Shown: positions 35,878 through 41,895 of the stretch, piece by piece
Layout: each line of letters opens with the position of its first letter
Numbering within the stretch: position 1 is the stretch's first letter
Assembly: GCA_035529315.1 (NCBI GenBank)
Contig: DATKWZ010000022.1
Location: 1-41,895 of the forward strand
Source: Anaerolineae bacterium
GTDB taxonomy: Bacteria > Desulfobacterota > Desulfobacteria > Desulfobacterales > ETH-SRB1
Direction: 5' to 3'
DNA length: 41,895 bases
Notes under the pieces: generated by a model
Told to the model about the DNA's origin: nothing
Database searches by the model: none
What the model saw: only the letters and a program-made list of their open reading frames with translations
Program-made: the position numbers and the translations under genes

Positions 35878-37320
35878 ATGGAATTTGAACCGGTTATCGG
35901 GCTTGAGGTTCATGCCCAGCTAAAGACAAAAACAAAAATTTTCTGCAACTGCTCAACATCCTTCGGAGCTCCTCCAAACACCCATACATGTCCGGTATGT
36001 TTAGGCATGCCCGGAGTGCTTCCGGTACTTAATAAAAAGGTGGTTGAATACAGTCTGCGCACGGCCCTGGCTACAAACTGCGGAATTAACCGTGAAAGCA
36101 GGTTTGCCCGCAAAAACTATTTTTATCCCGACCTTCCAAAAGGGTACCAGATCTCCCAGTATGAACTTCCGATCGCGGAGCATGGATTCCTGAAAATAGA
36201 AACCAACGGCCGCAAAAAAGAGATCGGCATCACCAGGATACACATGGAAGAGGATGCAGGCAAGCTGACCCATGATTCTGACAGGCCGTTTAGCATGGTC
36301 GATTTCAACAGGACAGGGGTTCCCTTAATCGAGATAGTCAGCGAGCCGGATATCAGATCGCCCGAAGAGGCAGGCGCTTATCTCAGACAGCTCAGGTCGA
36401 TCGTGCGTTATCTGGGTATATGCGACGGCAACATGGAGGAGGGAAGCTTTCGGTGTGATGCAAATGTATCGATCAGGCCGGTTGGGTCTGAAACTTTCGG
36501 CACACGCGCGGAGCTTAAAAATTTAAACTCCTTTAAGCATGTTGAAAAGGCGCTGCATTACGAGATAATAAGGCAAAGGGAAATTCTTGCTGAAAGCGGT
36601 CAGGTGGTACAGGAAACAAGGCTGTGGGACCCTGATAAAAACAGAACAACTTCAATGCGATCAAAGGAGGAGGCTCACGACTACAGATATTTTCCAGACC
36701 CTGATCTTTTACCCATTGTAATTGACGATATATGGATCAATGAGGTAAGGAAAAGCCTGCCCGAGCTTCCAAATGAAAAAACAAATCGCTTTATAAAGGA
36801 ATTCTCCCTTTCTTCAAATAACGCCGAAGCATTGACATCAAGCCGGGAGGTTGCGGAATACTTTGAAGAATGTGTAAAACAATTCCCCAATCCAAAACAG
36901 GTTTGCAACTGGATTATGGGGGAGCTCACGGCTCTTTTGAATGCTGAAGGAAAAACAATATCAAAATCCCCTGTGTCTGCCAACGACCTTGCCGGGCTCC
37001 TCAAGCTTATTGATGACGGAATCATAAGCGGCAAGATCGCAAAAACCATATTTGAAGAAATGGCACAAACAGGCAAGGCCCCGGAACAGATAGTTACGGA
37101 AAAACAGCTTGTACAGGTTACAGATGTTTCAGCAATAGAGGAGGTTATATCAAAGGTGTTAGCCGCATGCCCCAAAGAGGTGGAAGGCTATAAAAACGGC
37201 AAAACAAATCTTTTAGGCTTTTTCGTGGGACAGGTAATGAAGGAAACAAAAGGAAAGGCAAATCCAAAGATTGTAAATGAAATTCTGAGAAATAAGTTGA
37301 AGAGTTGCTTGCAGGATTAA
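35878..37320 (+). CDS. gatB: Aspartyl/glutamyl-tRNA(Asn/Gln) amidotransferase subunit B
   Basis: GatB binds the misacylated tRNA and activates its acid side chain with ATP, while GatA supplies ammonia; the complex makes Gln-tRNA and/or Asn-tRNA. The 480 residues show the family starts [20 protein letters not shown] and [15 protein letters not shown], then [33 protein letters not shown] and [10 protein letters not shown]. The tRNA-binding C-terminal YqeY-like tail ends near [13 protein letters not shown]. gatA and gatC are not adjacent, so the complex is split across the genome. The stop codon runs into a CACAGAG repeat. Confidence 0.97.
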   Translation: MEFEPVIGLEVHAQLKTKTKIFCNCSTSFGAPPNTHTCPVCLGMPGVLPVLNKKVVEYSLRTALATNCGINRESRFARKNYFYPDLPKGYQISQYELPIAEHGFLKIETNGRKKEIGITRIHMEEDAGKLTHDSDRPFSMVDFNRTGVPLIEIVSEPDIRSPEEAGAYLRQLRSIVRYLGICDGNMEEGSFRCDANVSIRPVGSETFGTRAELKNLNSFKHVEKALHYEIIRQREILAESGQVVQETRLWDPDKNRTTSMRSKEEAHDYRYFPDPDLLPIVIDDIWINEVRKSLPELPNEKTNRFIKEFSLSSNNAEALTSSREVAEYFEECVKQFPNPKQVCNWIMGELTALLNAEGKTISKSPVSANDLAGLLKLIDDGIISGKIAKTIFEEMAQTGKAPEQIVTEKQLVQVTDVSAIEEVISKVLAACPKEVEGYKNGKTNLLGFFVGQVMKETKGKANPKIVNEILRNKLKSCLQD

Positions 37321-37402
37321 CCACAGAGAGCACAGAGAACACTGAGTATTATTTTTAAAAAAAACTTCCCTCCTCTATGGCCTTAGTAAGCTCTGGGGTA
37401 AA
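37320..37402. repeat. CACAGAG palindromic repeat after gatB (degenerate right arm)
   Basis: Left arm ACCACAGAGAGCACAGAGAA starts in the gatB stop codon. The right arm has decayed to CTATGGCCTTAGTAAGCTCT, so the fold is weak compared with the next copies. Confidence 0.65.
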
Positions 37403-37432
37403 TGGTTGTCGAAATTTTGTGCATTATTATTA

Positions 37433-37515
37433 ACCACAGAGAGTACAGAGAACACTGAGTAATTTTATTTGTTTTTATTTATCTTTTTCTCTGTGGCCTC
37501 TGCGTGCTCTGTGGT
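37433..37515. repeat. CACAGAG palindromic repeat before the GxxExxY gene
   Basis: Arms ACCACAGAGAGTACAGAGAA and CTCTGTGGCCTCTGCGTGCT, then CTGTGGT, enclose an A/T-rich loop of about 40 nt. It ends 13 nt before the ATG. Confidence 0.8.
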
Positions 37516-37528
37516 AAAATAAAATTTT

Positions 37529-37906
37529 ATGAAAAAAATAAACGACATTACTGAAACTATAATTGGCTCTGCAATGTCGGTTCATAGGGAACTTGGACCT
37601 GGCCTTTTAGAATCAGCCTATGAAGCATGTTTAGCCTATGATATTGCCAAAAGTGGGCTTTCAGTTGAACGGCAAAAAGAATTGCCTGTAAAGTACAGAA
37701 ATGTTAAGTTAGATTGTGGCTATCGCATTGACCTGTTAGTAGAAAATAAGGTGATCGTTGAAATTAAAGCAATAGACAAATTAGCTCCAATACATACGGC
37801 ACAGCTTTTGTCATATCTGAAATTATCCGGCTGTAAAGTAGGTTTATTGATCAATTTCAATGTTAAAATTCTAAAAGATGGGATACGCCGATTGATCAAT
37901 GATTAA
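37529..37906 (+). CDS. GxxExxY protein, PD-(D/E)XK nuclease superfamily
   Basis: The 125 residues match the GxxExxY family: the signature GLLESAY lies near 27-33, after VHRELGPG. The nuclease-like core is visible as RIDLLVENKVIVEIKAID (Asp, then E-X-K) followed by the Gln-bearing helix AQLLSYLKLSG. These residues match an intact PD-(D/E)XK active site, but no activity or partner is known for the family. It sits alone, framed on both sides by CACAGAG palindromes 13 nt before and 8 nt after the gene, which suggests it travels as a small cassette. I cannot name a function with confidence. Confidence 0.88.
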   Translation: MKKINDITETIIGSAMSVHRELGPGLLESAYEACLAYDIAKSGLSVERQKELPVKYRNVKLDCGYRIDLLVENKVIVEIKAIDKLAPIHTAQLLSYLKLSGCKVGLLINFNVKILKDGIRRLIND

Positions 37907-37914
37907 TAATTATT

Positions 37915-38001
37915 CACCACTGGCAGCACAGAGAACACAAAGCATTTTTTTGTTTTTTTTATTTAACCTTTTCCCTCTGTGGTCTCCGTGGTCTCTGTGG
38001 T
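37915..38001. repeat. CACAGAG palindromic repeat between GxxExxY and VCBS genes
   Basis: Left arm CACCACTGGCAGCACAGAGA and right arm CCCTCTGTGGTCTCCGTGGT plus CTCTGTGGT surround a T-rich loop. It abuts the next gene start. Confidence 0.8.
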
Positions 38002-38024
38002 AAAAAAACATGAAGGAGGAATTT

Positions 38025-39704
38025 TTGAAAACTTTATTTAATAAACTCATCAGGCTGGCTTTTATTAGCATTGCCTTTATAATCATTATAGATCTACCTG
38101 CTCTTGCCTTTGCAAAACAAAGCAGGATCGCGATCGTTCCGTTTACGATGAATGCTGAAAAGGATCTTGCCTTTCTGCAGGAAGGCATTCTTTCAATGCT
38201 GTCATCCCGCCTTTCATGGGAAAACAAGGTCTCTATCATCGCCCGGCAGGAAACAGCCACGGCCGTTAAAACCATCGCCGCCCCTTTAAATGAGGAAAAC
38301 GCGCGCGAAATCGGCGTGATGCTGAAGGCCGATTTTGTGCTTTTCGGCAGCCTTACCATATTCGGAAACAGCGTGAGCCTGGATGCAAAAATAGTGGATA
38401 TCGCAGACAACACAAAACCTTCCCTTTCCTTTTTTAACCAGAGCCAGGGCATGGAAGAGGTAATCCCGCGCATCAATCTGTTCGCGGAAGAGATCAATGA
38501 AAAGGTTTTTGGCAGAAAAACCGCGGTCAGGCAGCTTCCGCAGCAAGTAGTTCCCGAGCAGGGACCGTCCCAGTATATGCATCCTGAGCGTCTGCTTTCA
38601 GGAGAGTTTATTGAATCTGAAGGGGACGTTGAAGGAGGCAAAACCCCATTTGTCATGACAGGCCGCGGCGATGCCGGCCCGGGATTTTGGAAAAGCAAGA
38701 ATTTTCGCATGCAGATAAAAGGCCTGGCATTAGGGGATGTTGACGGAGACGGCAAGACAGAAACAGTAATGGTTGCAAACCAGGAGGTGCATATCTACAG
38801 GTCTGAAAATGATCTCTTTGTAAAGATAAAGGAGATTGCGGGCGAAGAATATTATAAATATCTTTCTGTTGATGTTGCTGATATTAATAAGGACGGAAAG
38901 GCTGAAATATTTGTCACATGCCTGGATAAAAGCAGCAAGTCGCTTAAATCCTTTGTGCTGGAATGGAACGGCAGCGATTTTAAGACTGTCGCGGATAATG
39001 AAAACTGGTATTTCAGGGTTATTTCCCGTCCTGTGCTCGGGCCCTTGCTCATTGGGCAGAAAATGGGCGTGTCCGACCTTTTTATGCCCGGCGTATATGA
39101 GCTTGTGTGGACAGGCAGCAGCTATAAGCCGCAGGGTAAAGTCGCTATGGGCCTTCCGGAAAATATTAATATTTTCGGCTTTACCATTGGAGATCTTTTA
39201 AATGACAAAGGCGAGGTTGTGGCTGCGTTTGATGAAGAAGAACGGTTTAGGATATATACTACAGGCGGAGAGCAGGAATGGAAAAGTGAAGACAAATTTG
39301 GAGGCAGTGAAAACTATATTGACATCGATTTTCAGGACAAGCAAGGAGATTCTGAAAGCCGTGTTTATTTGCCGCACAGGCTTTATATCGTTGATCTGAA
39401 CAAGGACGGCAAAACAGAGATAATTACAGTAAAAAACAAATCAATCTCCGGCAATCTGTTTAAAAATTTCCGTCATTACAGCGGAGCCTGGTTTGAATCA
39501 CTTTCGTGGGACGGATTGGGGCTTGCCCAAAACTGGCATACCCGCCAGGTCTCAGGTTATATCTGCGACTATGCGATAGGAGATATCAACAATGACGGCA
39601 AGCTTGAGCTTGTAGCCGCAATTGTAAGCCAGCGCGATGTAATAGGTCAAAAGGCCAAAAGCTCGGTCATAACTTATGATCTGGCGCCGCTGATGGGGGA
39701 ATAG
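38025..39704 (+). CDS. Exported FG-GAP/VCBS-repeat protein
   Basis: This protein of about 559 residues has a signal peptide (KLIRLAFISIAFIIIIDLP then ALAFA) and a TolB/FlgO-like N-terminal domain (SRIAIVPFTMNAEKDLAFLQ, ADFVLFGSLTIFGNSVSLDA) to about residue 160. The C-terminal part is a beta-propeller-like VCBS region with four calcium-loop motifs: DVDGDGKTE, DINKDGKAE, DLNKDGKTE and DINNDGKLE. It probably acts in the periplasm or at the outer membrane; the ligand is unknown. TTG is chosen as start because AAGGAGG stands 5 nt before it; an ATG five codons upstream abuts a repeat and has no ribosome site. Its last codons are duplicated at 40457-40480. Confidence 0.82.
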   Translation: MKTLFNKLIRLAFISIAFIIIIDLPALAFAKQSRIAIVPFTMNAEKDLAFLQEGILSMLSSRLSWENKVSIIARQETATAVKTIAAPLNEENAREIGVMLKADFVLFGSLTIFGNSVSLDAKIVDIADNTKPSLSFFNQSQGMEEVIPRINLFAEEINEKVFGRKTAVRQLPQQVVPEQGPSQYMHPERLLSGEFIESEGDVEGGKTPFVMTGRGDAGPGFWKSKNFRMQIKGLALGDVDGDGKTETVMVANQEVHIYRSENDLFVKIKEIAGEEYYKYLSVDVADINKDGKAEIFVTCLDKSSKSLKSFVLEWNGSDFKTVADNENWYFRVISRPVLGPLLIGQKMGVSDLFMPGVYELVWTGSSYKPQGKVAMGLPENINIFGFTIGDLLNDKGEVVAAFDEEERFRIYTTGGEQEWKSEDKFGGSENYIDIDFQDKQGDSESRVYLPHRLYIVDLNKDGKTEIITVKNKSISGNLFKNFRHYSGAWFESLSWDGLGLAQNWHTRQVSGYICDYAIGDINNDGKLELVAAIVSQRDVIGQKAKSSVITYDLAPLMGE

Positions 39705-39736
39705 GGGGTTAGAAGATTAGAGGATTGATAAGAGAA

Positions 39737-39782
39737 AAAGATGAACATCGAACATCGAACGTCCAACATCGAATGTTGAATG
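39737..39782 (+). repeat. Family A array after the VCBS gene
   Basis: Words GAACATCGAACATCGAACGT and CCAACATCGAATGTTGAAT match the arrays at 29956-30000, 32728-32772 and 32941-32990. It stands just before the first 65-nt direct repeat. Confidence 0.7.
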
Positions 39783-39803
39783 AAAAAAGATAAGGGAAAA
39801 GAT

Positions 39804-39868
39804 GAATATCGAATGTAGAACAAGGAATTTCGAATTATGAAGTTTTTTACTTCGATATTCTGCGGTTT
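39804..39868 (+). repeat. 65-nt direct repeat, left copy
   Basis: It differs at only three positions from 41216-41280. It begins GAATATCGAATG and contains the inverted pairs GAATATCGAA/TTCGATATTC and GAAGT/ACTTC, so it can fold into a hairpin. The two copies bracket the PemIK-like and VapBC-like loci. Confidence 0.85.
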
Positions 39869-39887
39869 AAAATTCCTCTTGATCTTT

Positions 39888-39956
39888 CACCACAGAGCAC
39901 ACAGAGAATTATTTTAAAAAACCTTCCCCCTCTGTTGTCTCCGTGGCCTTTGTGGT
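39888..39956. repeat. CACAGAG palindromic repeat before the antitoxin gene
   Basis: Left arm CACCACAGAGCACACAGAGA and right arm CTCTGTTGTCTCCGTGGCCT then TTGTGGT enclose a T-rich loop. Confidence 0.75.
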
Positions 39957-39981
39957 AAAATAATGAAAAGTGGGGGATAAT

Positions 39982-40257
39982 ATGCTAATTCCAACCAAAA
40001 TTCAGATTGATAAAACAAATTACGAATTTATCAAAGAGGCCTGCAAAACTCTGCATTACAAAAGTTTGAGCGAATATATGCGAGAGGCCATCAACACCAA
40101 AGTGTCTGAAGACCGTAAAAAACTCAGAGAACTGAAAAGAATAGAGGCCATGGAGATGATGGGCAAAGCGTCGTATGATAATGTTTTTGAATCAATACAA
40201 ACATCTCAGGCTTGCCATTGTTGTGCCTGTTACTGCCTGGAGCCCATACTGGGATAA
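39982..40257 (+). pseudogene. PemI-like ribbon-helix-helix antitoxin with a replaced C-terminus
   Basis: The first 70 or so residues look like a normal RHH-type antitoxin: PTKIQIDKTNYEFIKEACKT, SLSEYMREAINTKVSEDRKK, then AMEMMGKASYDNVFESIQ. The remaining 20 residues (TSQACHCCACYC..) are out-of-frame reading of a toxin gene. A deletion appears to have joined the antitoxin to the middle of its toxin, so the C-terminus is foreign. The ATG follows GGGGGAT; a GTG four codons upstream is less likely. DNA binding might survive. Confidence 0.65.
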
Positions 40258-40456
40258 AAATCCGTTTTTTGTTTCTTTGGAACCTGATTCAAGCAACGGA
40301 TTACAGAAAAGATCAGCAATTGATTGTTTCCAGATCAGGGCTATCAGCCATGATAGATTTGTGAAAAAGATCGGGAACATCCCGGATAATGAAATTAACC
40401 TTATAAAAAAGTCAATTGCCTTAATTCTGGATATTCAACCAGAACAGTGTGAATAA
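40205..40456 (+). pseudogene. PemK/MazF-type toxin fragment, N-terminus lost
   Basis: In the other reading frame the sequence HLRLAIVVPVTAWSPYWDKN, followed by PFFVSLEP, GLQKRSAIDCFQIRAISHDR and FVKKIGNI, matches the C-terminal two thirds of the PemK/MazF endoribonuclease family. The first 35 or so residues, including the usual RPA(V/L)V segment, are absent. It is therefore probably inactive. The junction with the antitoxin gene lies near 40195-40210. The remnant ends 24 nt before a GGGGTCA repeat array. Confidence 0.7.
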
Positions 40457-40548
40457 TATGATCTGGCGCCGTTGATAGGGGTCAGGGGTCAGGGGTCGGG
40501 GATCAGGGATCAGGGGGCAGAGATCAGGAAATAGGGATTAGGGGATAA
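40457..40548 (+). repeat. Duplicated VCBS-gene end followed by GGGGTCA array
   Basis: The first 24 nt (TATGATCTGGCGCCGTTGAT then AGGG) repeat, with two mismatches, the last codons of the VCBS gene at 39675-39698. They run into GGGGTCAGGGGTCAGGGATC words that lead to the next gene. Confidence 0.75.
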
Positions 40549-40552
40549 AACA

Positions 40553-40789
40553 GTGAGAATAATATTAGACATTCAAGATAATGAAAGAGCAAAGAGTCTT
40601 GTAGAAGTTCTTAGCCAACTTTCTTTTGTCAAAATAGAAAAGAGCAGAGAAAAAATTATAACAAAGAAAAAATTAAAAGCCTTAGATGATATATTTGGGG
40701 TCTGGAAAGATCGGAATATATCAAAAGGAAGTTTAAGGAGAGAGGTTTGGAAAAGAAGGTATGAGAAGATAGGATTGGGGGTTGAGTAG
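40553..40789 (+). CDS. Probable antitoxin paired with VapC
   Basis: This 78-residue basic protein starts from GTG and has an N-terminal beta-alpha part (RIILDIQDNERAKSLVEVLS) followed by a lysine-rich helix and the end WKDRNISKGSLRREVWKRRY. I see no classical AbrB or RHH signature. Antitoxin function is inferred from its position 2 nt before a vapC gene. AGGGGATAAAACA before the start is an acceptable ribosome site that doubles as repeat DNA. Confidence 0.65.
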   Translation: MRIILDIQDNERAKSLVEVLSQLSFVKIEKSREKIITKKKLKALDDIFGVWKDRNISKGSLRREVWKRRYEKIGLGVE

Positions 40790-40791
40790 CT

Positions 40792-41199
40792 ATGATCCTT
40801 TGTGATACCGATGTTATTATTGAGTATATGAAGGGGAACAAAGTTGCAAAAAGGGAAATCGTGGAAATAGGAATAGACAATATAGCTGTATCATCAGTAT
40901 CTTTGATGGAGTTATTTTATGGTGCTTTAAATAAAAGAGAACTTAACCTAATAAAGAAAGCTTTAAACACTTTCAAAATTATCCATATAGATACAGAAAT
41001 TTCAAACAAGGCGGTAGGACTTATAGAGAAATATTCCAAAAGTCACGGATTAGAGCCTCCGGATGCTTTGATTGGAGCAACGGCCATGGCTGGAAATATA
41101 GAGCTTTTTACATATAATATCAGTGACTTCAAATTTATAGATGGCTTGATACTTTATAAATCAATTTCTCGCGGAACCCCGAGAGGACGCAGGAATTAA
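40792..41199 (+). CDS. vapC: VapC-type PIN-domain ribonuclease toxin
   Basis: VapC toxins cut tRNA or rRNA when their antitoxin is lost. The acidic PIN residues are visible: Asp5 in LCDTDVIIEYM, Glu in SVSLMELFYGAL near 42, Asp in LEPPDALIGATAM near 92 and Asp in TYNISDFKFI near 110. The fold and the 135-residue length match. It starts 2 nt after its partner gene. The last residues SRGTPRGRRN resemble read-through into a flanking sequence. All four acidic positions are intact, so it is probably active. Confidence 0.88.
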   Translation: MILCDTDVIIEYMKGNKVAKREIVEIGIDNIAVSSVSLMELFYGALNKRELNLIKKALNTFKIIHIDTEISNKAVGLIEKYSKSHGLEPPDALIGATAMAGNIELFTYNISDFKFIDGLILYKSISRGTPRGRRN

Positions 41200-41215
41200 A
41201 GGATTAAAGAGGGTT

Positions 41216-41280
41216 GAATATCGAATGTCGAACAAGGAATTTCGAATTATGAAGTTTTTTACTTCGACATTCTGCGGTTC
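41216..41280 (+). repeat. 65-nt direct repeat, right copy
   Basis: This is the partner of 39804-39868 (62 of 65 positions equal). It is followed by TTCCTTTGTTCCGCGGTTC, a short extra hairpin not present in the left copy. Confidence 0.85.
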
Positions 41281-41370
41281 CTTTGTTCCGCGGTTCAAAA
41301 TTTATCACGAAGAATATCAGTTGGTTAGCGCCTAACACCTGACACCTGACACCTAACACCTATTTTATCC

Positions 41371-41397
41371 TTGACAATACAGGATGATACATATAAT
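41371..41397 (+). promoter_or_regulatory. Putative promoter of the outer-membrane protein gene
   Basis: Perfect TTGACA and TATAAT boxes with a short 15-nt spacer. The start codon of the nearest gene is 255 nt away, so the transcript would have a long leader that includes the tandem 16-nt repeats. Boxes are ideal but the spacing is short. Confidence 0.5.
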
Positions 41398-41550
41398 TAA
41401 GCTAAAATCAGCTTGATCTCTAATAAAATTAAAAGGATTAGGGGTTAAGGATTAGAGGATTAATCTTTTAATTTAAAATTCAAAACTTAAAATTCAAAAT
41501 TAACAAAGGGGGTGATGCGTGTCGGTTTAAGCCGCGGGTTGACAACCCAA

Positions 41551-41592
41551 TAGAATATTATTGAGATAAAATATTATTGAGATAGAATATTG
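41551..41592 (+). repeat. 16-nt tandem repeats upstream of the outer-membrane protein gene
   Basis: TAGAATATTATTGAGA and TAAAATATTATTGAGA follow each other, then a partial third unit TAGAATATTG. They could be a regulator-binding array or part of the leader structure. Confidence 0.7.
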
Positions 41593-41652
41593 TTTAAACG
41601 AATTAAAAATTATCAGGAATTTTTTTTAATTTAATTTTAAGGAGAAAAACAG

Positions 41653-41895
41653 ATGAAAAAATTTACAATTGCAGCTCTGGCCATCTGCCTCGCATTTGCT
41701 ATGGCAGCTCCGGTTATGGCTGTTGACGCCAATTTCAGCGGCGCCTACAGGGTAAGAGGAAGTTATGTATCGGCATGGGATTTGACCGACAAATCAGAAT
41801 CAAATGCCTTCATGGACATGCGTTTGAGGCTCCAGACAGACTTAATAGTTTCAGACATCCTGTCTGTTACCATGAGGTTTGACGCATTAGACGGC
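41653..41895 (+). CDS. Outer-membrane beta-barrel (porin-like) protein, 5' part
   Basis: Only 81 codons are in the window; the gene runs off the right edge. A signal peptide is clear (MKKFTIAALAICLAFAMAAP, cleavage likely after VMA), followed by NFSGAYRVRGSYVSAWDLTD and MDMRLRLQTDLIVSDILSVT, with alternating polar and hydrophobic residues typical of beta-barrel strands. AAGGAG stands 9 nt before the ATG. It is probably a porin or related channel. The long A/T-rich leader with repeated words suggests regulated expression. Confidence 0.8.
   Translation, partial: MKKFTIAALAICLAFAMAAPVMAVDANFSGAYRVRGSYVSAWDLTDKSESNAFMDMRLRLQTDLIVSDILSVTMRFDALDG

Larger units (their letters stand above)
41200..41652. 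other. 453-nt gene-free leader region of the outer-membrane protein
   Basis: The stretch holds the right 65-nt direct repeat, a GTGTTAG-type array (41330-41362), a promoter at 41371-41397, a small AAGCT/AGCTT stem (about 41399-41414), GGATTAG and TTCAAAA word arrays (41435-41500), a GGGTT/AACCC inverted repeat at 41536-41548 and 16-nt tandem repeats at 41551-41592. No gene is seen. Confidence 0.7.

Noticed and set aside
36681..37175. Minus-strand frame of 164 codons over gatB
   Set aside because: It is antisense to a highly conserved part of gatB and has low-complexity Ser-rich content.
37320..38001. Evenly spaced CACAGAG units as a CRISPR-like array
   Set aside because: The units are separated by whole genes, not spacers, and are palindromic in themselves.
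37910..38755. Minus-strand open frame of 281 codons over the VCBS gene
   Set aside because: It is Ser/Pro/Arg-rich antisense of a gene with clear VCBS motifs, and its start runs through a CACAGAG repeat.

Overview
The window is a mostly core-genome segment of a Gram-negative anaerobe, most likely a member of Desulfobacterota (Deltaproteobacteria, Desulfobacterales-like). This is inference. The signs are the gene order zapB-zapA-6S RNA-rny-tyrS, an F1 ATP synthase cluster with both b and b' subunits, a methylmalonyl-CoA:pyruvate transcarboxylase cluster with epimerase, hydrogenase maturation genes beside a Memo-family gene, a signal-peptide outer-membrane protein, and the many dispersed short-word repeats between genes. 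No sulfate-reduction gene lies in the window, and only about 60 nt of 16S rRNA is present, so finer placement is not possible.

Layout. Positions 1-60 are the 5' end of a minus-strand 16S rRNA gene, preceded by its leader and promoter. Then come tyrS, rny, a 6S RNA gene, zapA, zapB and a GlmU uridylyltransferase domain (514-5783, all minus). The F1 ATP synthase genes (5906-11904) read b'-b-delta-alpha-gamma-beta-epsilon and end at an intrinsic terminator; subunits a and c are not here. A bactofilin gene and the complete rod-shape operon mreB-mreC-mreD-mrdA-rodA fill 12023-18136. A serine hydrolase and an LD-carboxypeptidase (18274-20361), both plausible murein or peptide enzymes, follow. A plus-strand tRNA-Pro(GGG) has its own consensus promoter. 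An unrecognised 262-residue protein and the plus-strand pair gltA plus HD hydrolase lead to minus-strand Memo-hypB-hypA. Carbon metabolism continues with a fused 5S/1.3S transcarboxylase subunit, a small OadG-like protein, the 12S subunit and methylmalonyl-CoA epimerase (25496-29875). An aminotransferase, a NifU-like scaffold, and the queuosine genes tgt and queA complete the minus-strand core.

From about 32.7 kb rightward the window becomes accessory-like. Small genes sit alone between short repeats: two S23/IVS four-helix-bundle genes (one complete, one internally deleted), a RelE-type toxin pair, a GxxExxY PD-(D/E)XK protein, a PemIK pair fused by a deletion, and a VapBC-like pair. They are mixed with gatB, a VCBS-repeat exported protein and, at the right edge, the start of an outer-membrane beta-barrel protein.

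The most interesting layer is the intergenic DNA. At least seven families of arrays built from 7- to 9-nt words, plus several inverted-repeat elements, occupy nearly every non-coding gap. One complete S23 gene is framed flush by inverted repeats, so the whole unit resembles a 23S rRNA intervening sequence placed outside rRNA. Two 65-bp direct repeats bracket the two right-hand toxin-antitoxin loci, and two inverted copies of a roughly 190-bp structured repeat flank the 6S RNA-zapA pair. No transposase or integrase is visible, so any mobility would have to be supplied from elsewhere.
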